Positions 13,901 to 23,961 of a stretch of 64,000 nt of DNA are shown one piece after another (position 1 is the stretch's first letter; every line of letters begins with the position of its first letter). A program made the position numbers and the translations under genes. Under the pieces are notes generated by a model, which was not told the DNA's origin, did no database searches, and saw only the letters and a list, made by a program, of their open reading frames with translations. The DNA is from Beaufortia kweichowensis (taxonomy: Eukaryota > Chordata > Actinopteri > Cypriniformes > Gastromyzontidae), in the NCBI GenBank assembly GCA_019155185.1, contig CM032795.1:16161795-16225794 (forward strand), read 5' to 3'.

Positions 13901-16220
13901 CTCTTTGTGTATTAAAGCCAGCAGATCTGCTGCTTTGCCTGTTCCCTCAAACACCAGGACAGGTACAGGGGAACTTCTGCGCACATACTCCAGGACGACA
14001 GAGAGGACAGCAGGACCCCCTTCCACTACAACACACACCAAAGGCACGTGCTGATGCATTCCTAAAGAAAAACACAGATATAGATATACACACATGCGAG
14101 TATAAAACCATGCTTCTTAAGAAAACAAATTAGACATGCTCTTTCTAGGTAAGATCCTTTCAAGGGACACAGAGACACTTACTGGGATGGATCTTCTGAA
14201 AATGAATGTACCTCTCCAGTCTTCTCCTCAGGTCTACCTGACATCCTGATTTCCCCATCGTTCCATCATCAACTAACAGGAAGTGTGAATGCATGCCATT
14301 CAAACTGGCACGTTTACTCAGAGGGTTACCCAGTGCCTGATAGTGCCTCAGAACCTAACATTAAATAAGCAGAATAATGCTAGTGAAAATGTTTTATTTA
14401 TATACTGTATATATAACACAATATAGTTCGATAGTACTGTATAGCGTAACAATGTAAAACTCACATCTCTGCCAATAAGGTCACTGTTATTCTCAATGAT
14501 ACCCCAGGGTGTGATTCCTACAACATTTCTCTTACGGTGGTCATGAGATCCATACTCTTTTACTGCATCACCCACATACCTAGACACACCTGGAGAGAAG
14601 GGAAACACAAAAGAGGAAGCTACATAACCCCATTTGAGCAATATGCTTAACAACTCAATGTCATTAATGAAGGTATATGTACCACACTACACAATACAAA
14701 CCAATATTAATCCCATCAGTGAGTATCCATGCTCCAGTGCTCTCTGCAGCTTTGACAAGTCCTGTACTGAAGGCCTGGCACACCCGTGGAGACAAAGAGA
14801 AGTTATCTGTTCCTCCGTGCACTGAAATCACCAGTTTGGGCATCTCCATGTGCCACTCTCTCAGCATTAGATGGAGCAGGTGCTCCGGTGGAGTGTCACA
14901 GGAGAGACGCACATACTGAAGAAAAAATACATTATGGACTAGAAACACAGTGAGCAAATCTTATGATCAAACTTCTAATCTTATAATTACTGAAGGTTAC
15001 GAGACTTTCGCAGACAGGGTCACATATAAGCAGGTATAACACGTATTAAATGGCACAGCCACAAGATATGATCTTTGACCTTGTGTGCACCAACCTTAGC
15101 ACGACATGTGCGCTTTGTGCTCCCCTGGAAGTCTAGAGATCCGAAAGCATCGGTGGGGCTGATGCTGGTGTGTCGCTCTACAAGCCAATCCTCCTCATCC
15201 GCAGAGCCAGGGCCCGGTCCAAGGAGACCCGAGTAGGGACCCACGTGCTCCAGGATAAGCCTCCCACAACAACATCTGATGAAGACGGTAATAATAAAGG
15301 GGAAATTAAGGGCACAACCACAGTTCTAGATTACAGAAATAAAGAGAGACATAGGTACTGATGATCAACGCCGTACCTCACCAAGCTTTGGCACACTTGA
15401 CAGACTGGATAACACCTGCAGAACAGTAAAAGTCTATTTATACAGCTAGTATAAATAATAGAAAACAACCTCAAGAGCACTGATATACTCATTATCATTG
15501 CTAAAAGATAATAGATATGATCAAAACAAACAAGCATACCTGTGATAGTCACGTGAGGCTGGCAGAAATTTGACACACTCTCTCTTGTAAAAAGTGGACT
15601 GTATCCAAGTCCGTCTAGACTGGAGAGAGATCAACTGTATAATATTTGCTATCACTTCATTAGTTAATAACACGAGAAAAAGTTATGGGTAGTTTAACAT
15701 ACCATTTTCCCAAATTCCCTGTTACACCATCAGTGAGTCAGTGCTGAGTATTTTCTTTCCTGTGTCAAATAAAAACAATGCATACGCGTGATCGAAGTGG
15801 AAAACTACGTCTATACATCCTCTTCCAGGAATTATGAAGACTAACAAACATAGTAACCACAAATGCCGCCATCTAGCCGAAGACAAGGAAAACACACAAT
15901 GGGTGGAGGGTGTTGCATAAACAATAACTCAAGTACAGTTTCACTTACTACAAGCAATGCACATCTGACGACTATATGCATATATGTTGATATAGATTTA
16001 GCGAATAGGCTGCAATCGACCGTACACGCAGTGCAACAGTCCTGCTGTGGAATGAGGATGAAATAACTCGCACGTTTTAACATGCCTGAGAGAAAACCCC
16101 TCTGGATACAACTTTCGGTACCATACTTTACGCAGTCATAACTGAAGCAACATACACTACTGTGTATTTTATTTACCTGTGTACAGTTACCAGCTTCGTT
16201 TTTCCAGTCATGCTTCCCAT
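2949..16220 (-). CDS. trpm6: trpm6: Mg2+-permeable TRPM channel fused to an alpha-kinase (39 coding exons)
   Basis: TRPM6 and TRPM7 are plasma-membrane and endomembrane divalent-cation channels with a C-terminal serine/threonine alpha-kinase; TRPM6 drives epithelial Mg2+ uptake. I could follow the whole protein from about 16220 (MGSMTGKTKL) to a TAA at 2949-2951, roughly 1,875 residues against 2,022 in human. Order: TRPM homology regions, six-helix channel, TRP and coiled-coil region, Ser-rich hinge, alpha-kinase. Choice of trpm6 over trpm7: the pore has GEVYAGEID, with Gly as in TRPM6 rather than the Tyr I recall in TRPM7, and the neighbours c9orf40 and carnmt1 flank human TRPM6. Exon phases are consistent throughout, except for two internal frame breaks near 13411-13420 and 11461-11467 (see findings). 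The start codon is the least certain part; a second in-frame ATG lies three codons downstream. Exon lists are in the four block entries below. Confidence 0.95.
3966..4125. repeat. Dispersed repeat, copy A (trpm6 intron 36)
   Basis: Shares TAATCTAATCATGACAAACT and ATATATT at its left end, then AATATGTGCAGTGACA about 125 bases later, with copy B at 53817-53965 in abca2, in the same orientation and order. The family is not named. Confidence 0.6.
5024..7364 (-). CDS. trpm6: trpm6 exons 25-33: coiled coil and Ser-rich hinge
   Basis: Exons: 7232-7364, 6198-7114, 6031-6101, 5793-5913, 5647-5690, 5502-5566, 5384-5406, 5170-5220, 5024-5089. Exon 25 carries DDLKKLHEFEEKCV. Exon 26 begins with a coiled-coil stretch and GELQDLSALAVDTL, then runs 917 bases through a poorly conserved Ser/Pro/Arg-rich hinge, a region that is heavily autophosphorylated in the TRPM6/7 family. 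The small exons 27-32 (23-121 bases) were called from splice sites and phase alone; they show little similarity I can name and could be partly wrong. Exon 33 returns to a conserved block, ERNNLMRL and HSIPFTPV, which precedes the kinase in human TRPM6 and TRPM7. The hinge is shorter than in human, which accounts for most of the difference in protein length. Confidence 0.8.
7459..10414 (-). CDS. trpm6: trpm6 exons 17-24: transmembrane channel domain and TRP segment
   Basis: Exons: 10186-10414, 9902-10057, 9715-9816, 9504-9632, 8405-8653, 8002-8176, 7765-7879, 7459-7649. They cover about residues 665-1113. Visible landmarks: CTQMLLTDLWMGRLNM (end of exon 17), EFKSQAEMSHVPQ (exon 18), VYDFYTAPVVKFWF entering S1 (exon 19), FLMLFSYTVLV (exon 20), KVWFSEYWNI and IIYS/FIFWSVRLLD-like helices (exon 21), NMFYIVVIMAVVL then the pore loop FGEVYAGEID (exon 22), and LQAVYLFIQYIIMVNLLIAFF, which forms S6 (exon 23), followed by WKYNRYRYIMTYQEKPWLPP, the TRP helix region (exon 24). 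All joins keep frame. The acceptor of exon 19 was set at 9816 because the pyrimidine tract there gives a frame running into LPWTRK. Confidence 0.93.
8931..9197. mobile_element. Palindromic MITE-like element in trpm6 intron 20
   Basis: Non-autonomous inverted-repeat element of a family abundant in cyprinid genomes. The left end GGACAGTTCATCCAAAATGA is matched by the reverse complement of the right end (GTACAGTAGTTCACCCAAAA). The interior carries the typical TTTACTCACCCTCATGTCAT and TATTTTGAAGAATGCTGAG segments. It has no coding capacity. The family name is not assigned. Confidence 0.75.
10493..16220 (-). CDS. trpm6: trpm6 exons 1-16: cytosolic N-terminal TRPM homology regions
   Basis: Exons: 16191-16220, 15540-15619, 15377-15415, 15095-15275, 14702-14915, 14465-14589, 14183-14354, 13887-14061, 13356-13478, 12216-12288, 11660-11760, 11440-11572, 11252-11305, 11018-11158, 10836-10937, 10493-10740. 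They encode about residues 1-664. Landmarks shared with human TRPM6/7 are CQVCQSLVR (exon 3), PKLVISVHGG and ESTGAWILTDGIN (exon 5), GITPWGIIEN (exon 6), MHSHFLLVDDGT (exon 7), FEGTGKAADLLA (exon 8), VMDRVSFVKLLIENG (exon 12) and RTAQP (exon 15). The first exon donor was placed to keep phase 0 into the conserved TWIQS block; a stronger-looking donor 13 bases on would break the frame. Exons 9 and 12 each contain a frame break that alternative splicing cannot repair. Confidence 0.88.
11816..12072. mobile_element. MITE-like inverted-repeat element in trpm6 intron 10
   Basis: The left end ATGTGACCCTGTCTGTGAAA is mirrored by the right end, whose reverse complement reads ATATGTGACCCAATCTGTGA. The roughly 210-base interior is AT-rich and non-coding. 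This resembles the 'TGTGACCCTGGACCACAAAA' type of non-autonomous DNA element common in zebrafish; family membership is from memory. Confidence 0.6.
13527..13773. mobile_element. Diverged second copy of the same MITE-like family, trpm6 intron 8
   Basis: The ends AAGGAATAGTTTACCAAGAA and (reverse complement of the right end) AAAGGAATCGTTCACTAAAA form an inverted repeat. The interior GTTTACTCACCATCCTATGT and its mirrored GAGTGAGTAAATTATGAGAA resemble the 8931-9197 element. It is more eroded, hence older. Confidence 0.6.
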
Positions 16221-17387
16221 AAATTCAGCGCAAATCCCTGTGTTAACTTATGCAATCGGGTATGATTGTAGAGATGCGATCGGCTGGGAAGTGGGTGGTC
16301 TTTAGACTGTGAAGTGTCAAGTGTGGACACGCAGCTGGAACTTTAACTGCGCTGCTCTGTTTTGCTCCGAGAACGTCGATGGTAGTTGCATAACTTCGTT
16401 ATTGTCTTTCTTACAGGTTTGCTTTCGATATGTTTTTCAGATGCCACTAGATGATCTAGTCTATATCTATATGATTGTTGTTCTTCTCGTTTGCGCGAGT
16501 GTTTTATGACTATTCGCTGTGCATTTGTTTCACGGGCTGTTGAGCGCAAACCGGTCTTGAATGACTAACTAAACGCGCGCAGGCTTTTCAAAGCAGAACT
16601 CAAGCATGGTTTTATTAAGACTAGTAACCTCTTTTTACTGCAAATACCAAAGTCATGTTTCATTTGGGGTTACTATGGTCTTGTAACCTTGTTTTGCTTG
16701 TGTGGGGGGGTATTTGTAGTAAAAAAACGGGTCATTTTTATAAATAGTAGTACAAATAATGAAAAGAATGCTACAGATATACATCTGTATATCTGATACA
16801 AGCAGATATACAACAAGTCAGATTTGACCTCTAACTGTAACCTCTCAAATACAAAAACACACATCCAAGAGCATTGCATTATTTACAGTTAATGGTAAAG
16901 CAATCTCATTTTTGGGTGATGACTATAACTATGCTTGGATTCATCACTCAAATACATCTCATTAACACATATTTCCATACATTACCATATGACCATATTC
17001 TGCAAGCAAATAATGAAGTGCTTAAGAAGGAGGTATCAAAACGTGTCTTACCATTAAAGCATTTTTAACACATGCTTTCATTTGTCAGATGAACAACCCA
17101 GTCTCTGTAAGACGATCACTGGCAGTAATCCCCTGATAAAGATGACTTGCTCTCATACCCTCCTAGATCAAAGGTCAAGAGCACAACTGTGTGAAAACAG
17201 GTATATTTCACTTCCTCTTGATGGAATGGGAAAAGCAAGTTAACTGTAGTTCAACTGTACATGTATTGTTAAAGGATGGCAACACTTAAGAAAGATTTCT
17301 GTTGTGTGAGATACTTTACAAAGTCAAAGATAAAAAAGATCTGTGTGTGAAACAGTAAGACACAGTAAGAATATCTTATAAAAACCC
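16221..17387. other. Intergenic: trpm6 5' flank and c9orf40 downstream DNA
   Basis: No exon is evident on either strand. The first 350 bases next to the trpm6 start (to about 16580) are richer in CpG than the surroundings and would hold the trpm6 promoter, but I see no clear TATA box. The rest is AT-rich and featureless apart from the c9orf40 poly(A) signal at its right end. Confidence 0.5.
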
Positions 17388-17393
17388 TTTATT
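17388..17393 (-). terminator. Probable c9orf40 poly(A) signal
   Basis: AATAAA on the minus strand, about 580 bases downstream of the c9orf40 stop at 17976. It is the best canonical signal I saw before the trpm6 promoter. Confidence 0.45.
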
Positions 17394-17975
17394 GCTGTCG
17401 AGCAATTTCAAAAACATCACAGTGCAATTACAATGTTGGTCGCTGGAATCTACAAAGCATTTATTACCCTAACAAGCATTCTGAAGCCTTCACACTGCTG
17501 AAAAATAGTAATGAAAATCATCAAATGTCAGAAAAAATGCTAAAGAAATACAATTTGGCTTATACCTCCTGAATACTTTAAATCTGAGCATCTTTATTCT
17601 GAGATATCTAACTCTGTCTACTCCTTACAAAAACAACGTTGGAGTCACTGAACATCTCCACATACACCTACTTTAACAGCTACTGACACAACAGAAAGTC
17701 CAATGTTCACATTTACTGCACACTTGACATCTGTGAGAGATTAATGTGAGGTCATGTGACCCACATATCTTCCCATGTTTTTTGTTTCTGCTGGAGACCT
17801 CAACACAGCAAAAGGCATTTTTAATAGACAAACATCAGAGCAGAGTAATGCAGAATCACCAGAATCATCAGTAACCAATGGTTGTGCACATGTCAAGTCT
17901 GGTCACAACATTTATACGACATCTCAACATGAATGAGCCCATCCACATCATTGCTATGTGCATCTGTGGTGCTCC

Positions 17976-18708
17976 TCAGGTTTCCATTGCCTCTAAATCT
18001 TTTAGGGAAACGGCAGCATTGGGCCCAGTTGTTGGTTCAGTCTCCAGGAGAGAGAGATCCAACTCAGGTAGTGGAACTCGCCAGAACTGGAAGGAATTAA
18101 ATGCAGAGAACTCCTCATCTGTGTGCATCACCTAGTGGGACAAGAAATACAAGGTGATCACAGCATTAAAAAACAAAAGTTTTTTTAAAGACTAAATAAG
18201 TGAAAAACGTTATCCAGTAGCGCCACCATGTGTTCGTCTACAATCATTGCATATGTGAAATCTTCCAGAATCTCACAACACATCTTGCGAAAGTTTGCAA
18301 GCTTCGTCCAGCACACAGGTGTTACTAGTAAAACTTCACCTTGTCTCCTGCGTTTACATTCACAGTAGTCTGTTCACCAGGCTGTTTATTTGATTTATCC
18401 TCCATCGTGACAGGTTCGCCAGCATCCTCGAACTTTCTAGACTTGCACGTGTTCTCTTCTCCCAGCACTAAATGAACTCCGTTTGCAGGTACTTCTCTCG
18501 GTAAGTCATGTATACTCGGCGGCTCTTCGTTATAGTTTGGCCTTTTTCTGCAGCGCTGTCTAACACTTGTTGGAGGTGTTGGTGAATTACTGTTTTGCAC
18601 CATATTTACTCCTGCGACCGATTTGTTGTCGACTTTGGAAAGAGAACGAAGACATCTTTTATGTGGGATTTCCGGAGGCAAAACATCCTCTGCTCTCCGT
18701 TTGGTCAT
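17976..18708 (-). CDS. c9orf40: c9orf40 homologue, uncharacterised small vertebrate protein
   Basis: Two coding exons, 18340-18708 and 17976-18131, joined in phase 0, give 173 residues (human C9orf40 is about 194). The chosen start gives MTKRRAEDVLPP, matching the human N-terminus MAKRRA. The open frame continues 59 codons upstream without similarity, so that extension is rejected. The conserved C-terminal part lies in exon 2: an acidic DEEFSAFNSFQFWRVPLPEL stretch resembling human FNTFWRNPLP. The middle is basic, Pro/Ser-rich and probably disordered. The function is unknown; no enzyme or membrane motif is visible. Gene order (next to trpm6 and carnmt1, same strand) agrees with human 9q21 and supports the call. 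Confidence 0.82.
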
Positions 18709-18997
18709 GTGTGCGACCAGTTGTTTATAATAGTACGTCTTACTAAAACCCTGCACGTTCAGCGTGCTGTTTACGGCAGTGCGTCGTCTATGAATTTGAA
18801 AGGCGGTGAAAATATAGCGCCCTCTGCAGCCAGAGAGGTCGAACCACACCGTTTGTCGTTCTTGTTTTTTATTGGTATAGTCCACAACATATACACAGAA
18901 ATAAAAAAATTACATGAAATTCAAACGTTAACGTTGAAAAAAAAAATCACACAAAATGGACTGTCAAATTTTTAAAAAACACAATTTGTCAAACAAT

Positions 18998-19003
18998 TTT
19001 ATT
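18998..19003 (-). terminator. Probable carnmt1 poly(A) signal
   Basis: AATAAA on the minus strand, about 415 bases past the carnmt1 stop and only about 290 bases upstream of the c9orf40 start codon, so the two genes are tightly packed head to tail. Confidence 0.45.
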
Positions 19004-19416
19004 GCATCATATGCACACCATAATCACAATCTGTTAAGTTTAAAACAACTTATTTCATCACTGCTTTTACAATTTTCACTTCCCACAAATTCCCTCAGAG
19101 AGACTGGAGTTACTGTGTGAGATGTACAGTTAACAAGCACAATAAAACAGAAATGCATGTGTCAGGTTAGATGTTTTAGTCATATGATGTAAAGCAGCAT
19201 CCTGAACCTGAGCAATATAAATGCAAAGTGAGGCACTAAAACATGACAAATATTTTTGGTAAATATGTGAAATAATTTAGCACACAATAATACTCCAGTC
19301 TTGTTTGTTACCAGAAATTTGCTGTAATGCTGGCATTCATGGTTTTAAAAACATCAGTTTATTAATGGACCATTTATACTGTCAACTATTGATCCAGAGT
19401 TTTAATTGTCTTAGTG

Positions 19417-21811
19417 TCATGTTGTTGTTTCCTCTGTGTTTCCTATGTGTAAAGAATCTTCAGTCTGGACATCTTTTTGTGTCTGGTCTCCATTGATAAA
19501 GTGTTCTGCTGGTTTCCGTACGATAAAAAACACACTGTCATAAAGGTACTTGAGCATTGAACGATCATTCTCTGTGTATGTACTGGGAACAGACTCTCTC
19601 TCCGACTGTGGAAATAGGAGACAAAGAAAGAAATATAATACTTTTTTAACAAAATATTTTTGTTAAACTAGGTTTAAAAAAATGCTCAGACCCAATGCAT
19701 GTATAATAGGACAATGTGAAATTGTTGCTAAAAGCTTACCTCCAGAACAAATCCATATTTTAAAATTGCGGCCTTTATGTCCTCATAGCTCAGTTCAATG
19801 GACAATTCATTGGCCATATTCTCATAATGGTAAAGAAGTGGACCTTTAAAACAAAACAAACAATGTAAAACCATACTTCTGTTCAGCCTCTTATACCGTA
19901 CAGTAGATTACAAATGACGGAAAATGGCTGCTAGTTTGAAATACAAAAAATACTAAAACATACCCAAATTCATCCAGACACCACCTGGTTTTAGAATATT
20001 CCAGATGGTTTCAATGTAATCAAGAACATTATGGGCCGTGTCAATGAAGAAACATGTAGCAACACAATCCCAAGTATCTGTAAAAGAGACCAAGAAGTTT
20101 GCATTTGCAGGAAGTCTAAACAGTGTTTATTTTAGCATCCTGGAGAGCCCAAAACAGAAACATTGTCTAAACCAAGCCTGTGGTACAATACTTACCTAAT
20201 ACCTTTAAGTATAACTAATACATAATATAATAAATAACACTAAATGACAGGTTTGTGTTTATAAAAGAACTCACCTGGATCAGTGTATACTTCCTGAAAG
20301 TCTCCAGCAACCATAGAGAAGTCAGAGTCCTCTGGGAGACTCTGGGGATTGACATCTGGAAAGGACACTGGTCTTGTCTGATCTGCGGTCGTTTTGTTAT
20401 TACTGAACTGGTGAATCCAGGGATACAAAGTCAAAGTGTTTTCTCCATCACACCTGAACGACAAAATTCATTTGGCTTAATCAGTTAACCTATTCGAATT
20501 GCTTAACAGGATTTATTCAAACACAACATGGTTATTCATGTAGACTGTACTTAAGGTGAAGTTCAACCAGGAATATTTGTTAAAATAAACTTATGCATTT
20601 AGTACATGTTATTAAGAAAGACATGCATAAAAGTAAAACAACTAATGTGACATTTTCTCTAGATTAAAATGTGCTGTACCTATTCAGAACAAAATTAGAG
20701 GAGAACAGCATGAAGAAGCTCCACTCATTCCCTTGGCACGAATAGCCCAGATGAGCAATTTCCCATGCCAGCCGACCAAGACCTGCCCCTGGCACCAGCA
20801 CTCTGACCTGAGACACATCACTGCAAAGAGACGCATTAAAATACCCATCATGTTTCCTTTTAGACACAGAGACAAATTCCTTAAATGATTGTCCTTTACA
20901 TTTTCACATTTAAACATGTTACAATGACAGAATAAATAGGTTTCAGTATACTTACCACTGGTCTGGAGGAAATAGTCTCTGGATTTCATCTATAAGAGGT
21001 TTATAGCAGCTGTCTCGTTCAGCCTTACCCACTTCACTCCAGTCACGAACGAACTGCTTAATGGTAGACTTGAGCTTGTCCATGTCGAAAGTCGAGGCAG
21101 GTCGTACTTTTCTTGGGTCATCTTTTAAAAATCTCTGAAAACAGAAATGATAAATGCACTTATGACAGCTTAGAATTTTAATGAACCACAGCTATAATCT
21201 GACAGTACACTAAAGCCACACCTTTGCAATCACAAAGGAAAAGCACCGATTACAGCAATGCAATAATTGTCAAATGTAAGACCTACAGCCAGGGCATGCC
21301 ACCTACATCCTCTCCATATTCCATGTTCTCAAACATATGGATGCAGTTGTGTACTACGGCCTGCAACACCTCCTGGTTTCGGTCAATGCAGTAGCGGATT
21401 TTGGACAGGTTGGGAAGGAAGTTTGTCAGAAGTTTCTGGTGATGATCTGGGAGACATCGGAAGTGTCTCTCGGCTCGATTCACGCGTTCATGAATGTGAA
21501 TTCTGAAAACAGCGCGAAGTGTAAAATTAAATGAAGATATGAATGAAATATAATAGTACGGAAATACAAATGATCAGAAAAATAGATATTTATTAAATAT
21601 CCAGTAAAGCTCCTACATCGTTCGTGTCGAGTACAGTTTGATGCTCAAACTGTCATTATTACCTATAATATTTGAATGCATTGATGACGTTCCAGAAATG
21701 CTGTCTTTCTAATCTCGAGTCCTCCTCAGGAGAGCATTTCATCCTCCGACGATAGTTGTAAATTTCATCTTGTTTGGAAGCTGCTACTGTTTCATCCGTG
21801 CTGTCAGCCAT
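19417..21811 (-). CDS. carnmt1: carnmt1: carnosine N-methyltransferase (8 exons)
   Basis: The enzyme transfers a methyl group from S-adenosylmethionine to the imidazole of carnosine, giving anserine. Exons: 21663-21811, 21307-21502, 20956-21134, 20680-20820, 20275-20453, 19964-20077, 19740-19843, 19417-19605, all in phase, 416 residues (human 409). Start MADSTDETVAASK. Landmarks: NVINAFKYYR (exon 1/2), CIHMFENMEYGED (exon 2), PASTFDMDKLKST (exon 3), the SAM-binding loop VLVPGAGLGRLAWE and GNEWSFFMLFSSNFVLNR (exon 4), YPWIHQFSNN (exon 5), TCFFIDTAHNV (exon 6), NELSIELSYEDIK (exon 7) and FFIVRKP (exon 8). The C-terminus carries a roughly 25-residue tail beyond the human end. The codon split by the exon 3/4 junction reads Cys (TG|T) where human has Trp. 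No frame break is present. Confidence 0.96.
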
Positions 21812-22825
21812 TGCTGAACAGTAAAGGCGTTAGTAATCGACAATCGACAAAATAGCCAGATTTAGGAAAGCTAATGGAACCTGCACACTTGATTCGTACA
21901 CTGAATTTGAACTGAAGATTACAATATGTTTATACTATGATATGATTACAATTCTTACAGAATTAGAAAAAGCGCTAAAGAGGGATTACATGTATAAGGA
22001 ACAGTTTCACAAATAATATTAATTTGTTCTTTTACTCTTTATTTATTTACTGTCTTTACAAATCTGTATTATTTTATCACTGCAATAACCAGTTGTTGAA
22101 TGTTACTGTTTTGGGTTCTGACAATTTGTGGAAAACTTGTAAGAAATCTGCTCTTCTCTCTTTTTTGGTCTGGAATTCTGCCTGTCAATCAGCATTACAT
22201 AGTATTACCTTTTTTCTTCCTAAATGTTCTGAAAGGTTTCTAAAGCAAACCACTAAAAAGCGTGTTTAAGATGCTTTATTGTTAAAGAGGATGTGGGACT
22301 AGTCCCCTATTTCAATGGTAAGACATCCGTTGGAAATTGCAATAGTGACATCAAGCTCAATCAGTTTCATCATCAGGATTTCAACATCAACACACAACGA
22401 AAAAATGTTCAATAGCTTAGTATTTCTATACACACCCAAAATTTTGTTTCAATAATATTATCAAGAATTATATTTACAATATAAACAACTATATATACAC
22501 AAATATAAGCTATACAAGATTCTCCAAAGTTTTCTATCTCTCTGCACAGTCCACAACACAGCTGTTGTTAACAATTATATTTTTTTAAAGATTTTTTTTT
22601 CTTTTAAAGAAAAAGATTTTAAAAGACTTAAAAGAACCAACGCCCCACATCTGCAAGACTGAGGTGATGTGACTCATTTTGGTTTGCCACCCTTGCAGAA
22701 TAGATGCCGATTTTGATGTGTGAGAAATGCCTACATATTTATATAGAACTGCTGTCATAACACACTAGAAGTCTGTATTGTATGATTAATAGTCTTCATA
22801 CTACCTCTAATAAGACTTGCAAATG
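21812..22825. other. Intergenic: carnmt1 5' flank and fut7 downstream region
   Basis: No exon found on either strand. It contains the carnmt1 promoter next to 21811 (no TATA box recognised), then AT-rich DNA with poly(A)/poly(T) runs near 22570-22625. This is also where the gene order switches from the human-9q21-like block to the 9q34-like block, so an ancestral rearrangement junction should lie here. Confidence 0.5.
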
Positions 22826-22831
22826 TTTATT
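22826..22831 (-). terminator. Probable fut7 poly(A) signal
   Basis: AATAAA on the minus strand about 70 bases after the fut7 stop codon. A second AATAAA at 22275-22280 could serve a longer 3' UTR. Confidence 0.4.
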
Positions 22832-22899
22832 GCTGCAAACACATTTTAAACAAAAAATAAACTAAAAATAGATAATAAACTGAATGGTATAAAGCAGTG

Positions 22900-23961
22900 T
22901 TACCTATTGACCCAGCTATACAGGTCATTGTAAACTTTCTTATGCTTAGACAGCTGGTGATAATGCCTGCAAATATTACAGAGTCTCTCTCTCCAGTCTG
23001 TGTAAATTTTAACATTATAGTGATGGTGCCATCTAAAATAAGATTCATAACGCTCCCTATTGGCGGCCACTTGACTTAAGAAAGTAGCCAGTGCTTTAGT
23101 GCTGCTGAAGTCATTTACATGAATAAATGAATCTTGCGGAATTGACAGCTCATAAACTTTTCTGGGTGGGCCGAGCACCACCGGTACACTTCCTGCTTGA
23201 AAAGAGTTTCTCCACAACTTCTCAGTAATGTAATCTGTGGATATTGAGTTTTCAAACGCGAGGTAGAAGTAGCATCGAGATATAGCGGACAGCAGGTTGT
23301 TGTTGGAAATTGGACGCTTGAACCAGTGACCATACACTTCTATCAGTTCAAATGGAACATGTTTCTTAAGCTGCTGGAATACTAAAGAGCGTTTCTGATT
23401 GGCTTTGTATCTGCTAACCACCCAGGCAATCAGACAGTCTCCCTTTTTTGGAACTACGTACGTGTCATTGGTCTTTTTCGAAACAAGCTCTCCATATGGC
23501 ATGAAGATGTCAGCGTCGCGACGATAACTCATCGTCCAGTTGAACAAGCCGTTGTAGTTGCTAAGGTTGTGATTGTTCGTAGGAGGTTCCAATGACAACC
23601 AAAGCCACTTCTGCAAAGGTGGACGGTAGAGGTGGAGAGGAAGTTTGGAGTGTCCAGTCCAGAGTTCATGGTGGTGGAAGACCACAACATCTGCTTGAGT
23701 AAAAAGGGATCGGTTATCCATCAGAGTGCATCTGGGAATTCCATATTTGTCCAAACACACATTCCCATCGAGTCTGTAGTGGACTCTAAATGGCCAGTGC
23801 CACAGGAGGATGGTGATGTTCTCCTGGAGACTTTTGGGTGGGCTGGTCCTGATCTGACTCAGGAGTGGTATGTTCTTATTTGGGGATAAGAAATTGTAGA
23901 GCAGTACAAAGGCAAGACATAGACAATATAGAGCACAACCACATTTTTTCATTAATCCCAT
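22900..23961 (-). CDS. fut7: fut7: alpha-1,3-fucosyltransferase (GT10, sialyl-Lewis x synthesis)
   Basis: A Golgi type II membrane enzyme that adds fucose from GDP-fucose to sialylated N-acetyllactosamine, making sialyl-Lewis x selectin ligands in mammals. The 353-residue frame is uninterrupted (human FUT7 342). It has a short cytosolic tail (MGLMKK), one membrane anchor at about residues 8-26, a short stem, then the GT10 catalytic domain. Shared with human FUT7: ILLWHWPF, NRSLF, ADVVVFHHHEL, MSYRRDADIFMPYG, AWVVS, YLAFENS then DYITEKLWRN (donor-binding motif), VPVVLGPPR and TDWRERLCNIC. Several N-glycosylation sequons are present (NIT, NRS, NLS, NWT, NDT). A splice acceptor (TTTACAG) sits about 10 bases upstream of the ATG, so a non-coding 5' exon probably exists. 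FUT7 and ABCA2 are also neighbours in human, which supports fut7 over other GT10 paralogues. Confidence 0.94.
   Translation of the reverse strand: MGLMKKCGCALYCLCLAFVLLYNFLSPNKNIPLLSQIRTSPPKSLQENITILLWHWPFRVHYRLDGNVCLDKYGIPRCTLMDNRSLFTQADVVVFHHHELWTGHSKLPLHLYRPPLQKWLWLSLEPPTNNHNLSNYNGLFNWTMSYRRDADIFMPYGELVSKKTNDTYVVPKKGDCLIAWVVSRYKANQKRSLVFQQLKKHVPFELIEVYGHWFKRPISNNNLLSAISRCYFYLAFENSISTDYITEKLWRNSFQAGSVPVVLGPPRKVYELSIPQDSFIHVNDFSSTKALATFLSQVAANRERYESYFRWHHHYNVKIYTDWRERLCNICRHYHQLSKHKKVYNDLYSWVNR

Noticed and set aside
2949..16220. Naming the channel-kinase trpm7 instead of trpm6
   Set aside because: The pore has Gly in GEVYAGEID as in TRPM6, and the c9orf40/carnmt1 neighbours match TRPM6 in human.
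18709..18885. Upstream 59-codon extension of c9orf40
   Set aside because: Family similarity starts at MTKRRA; the extension shows no likeness and would lie in the 5' UTR.
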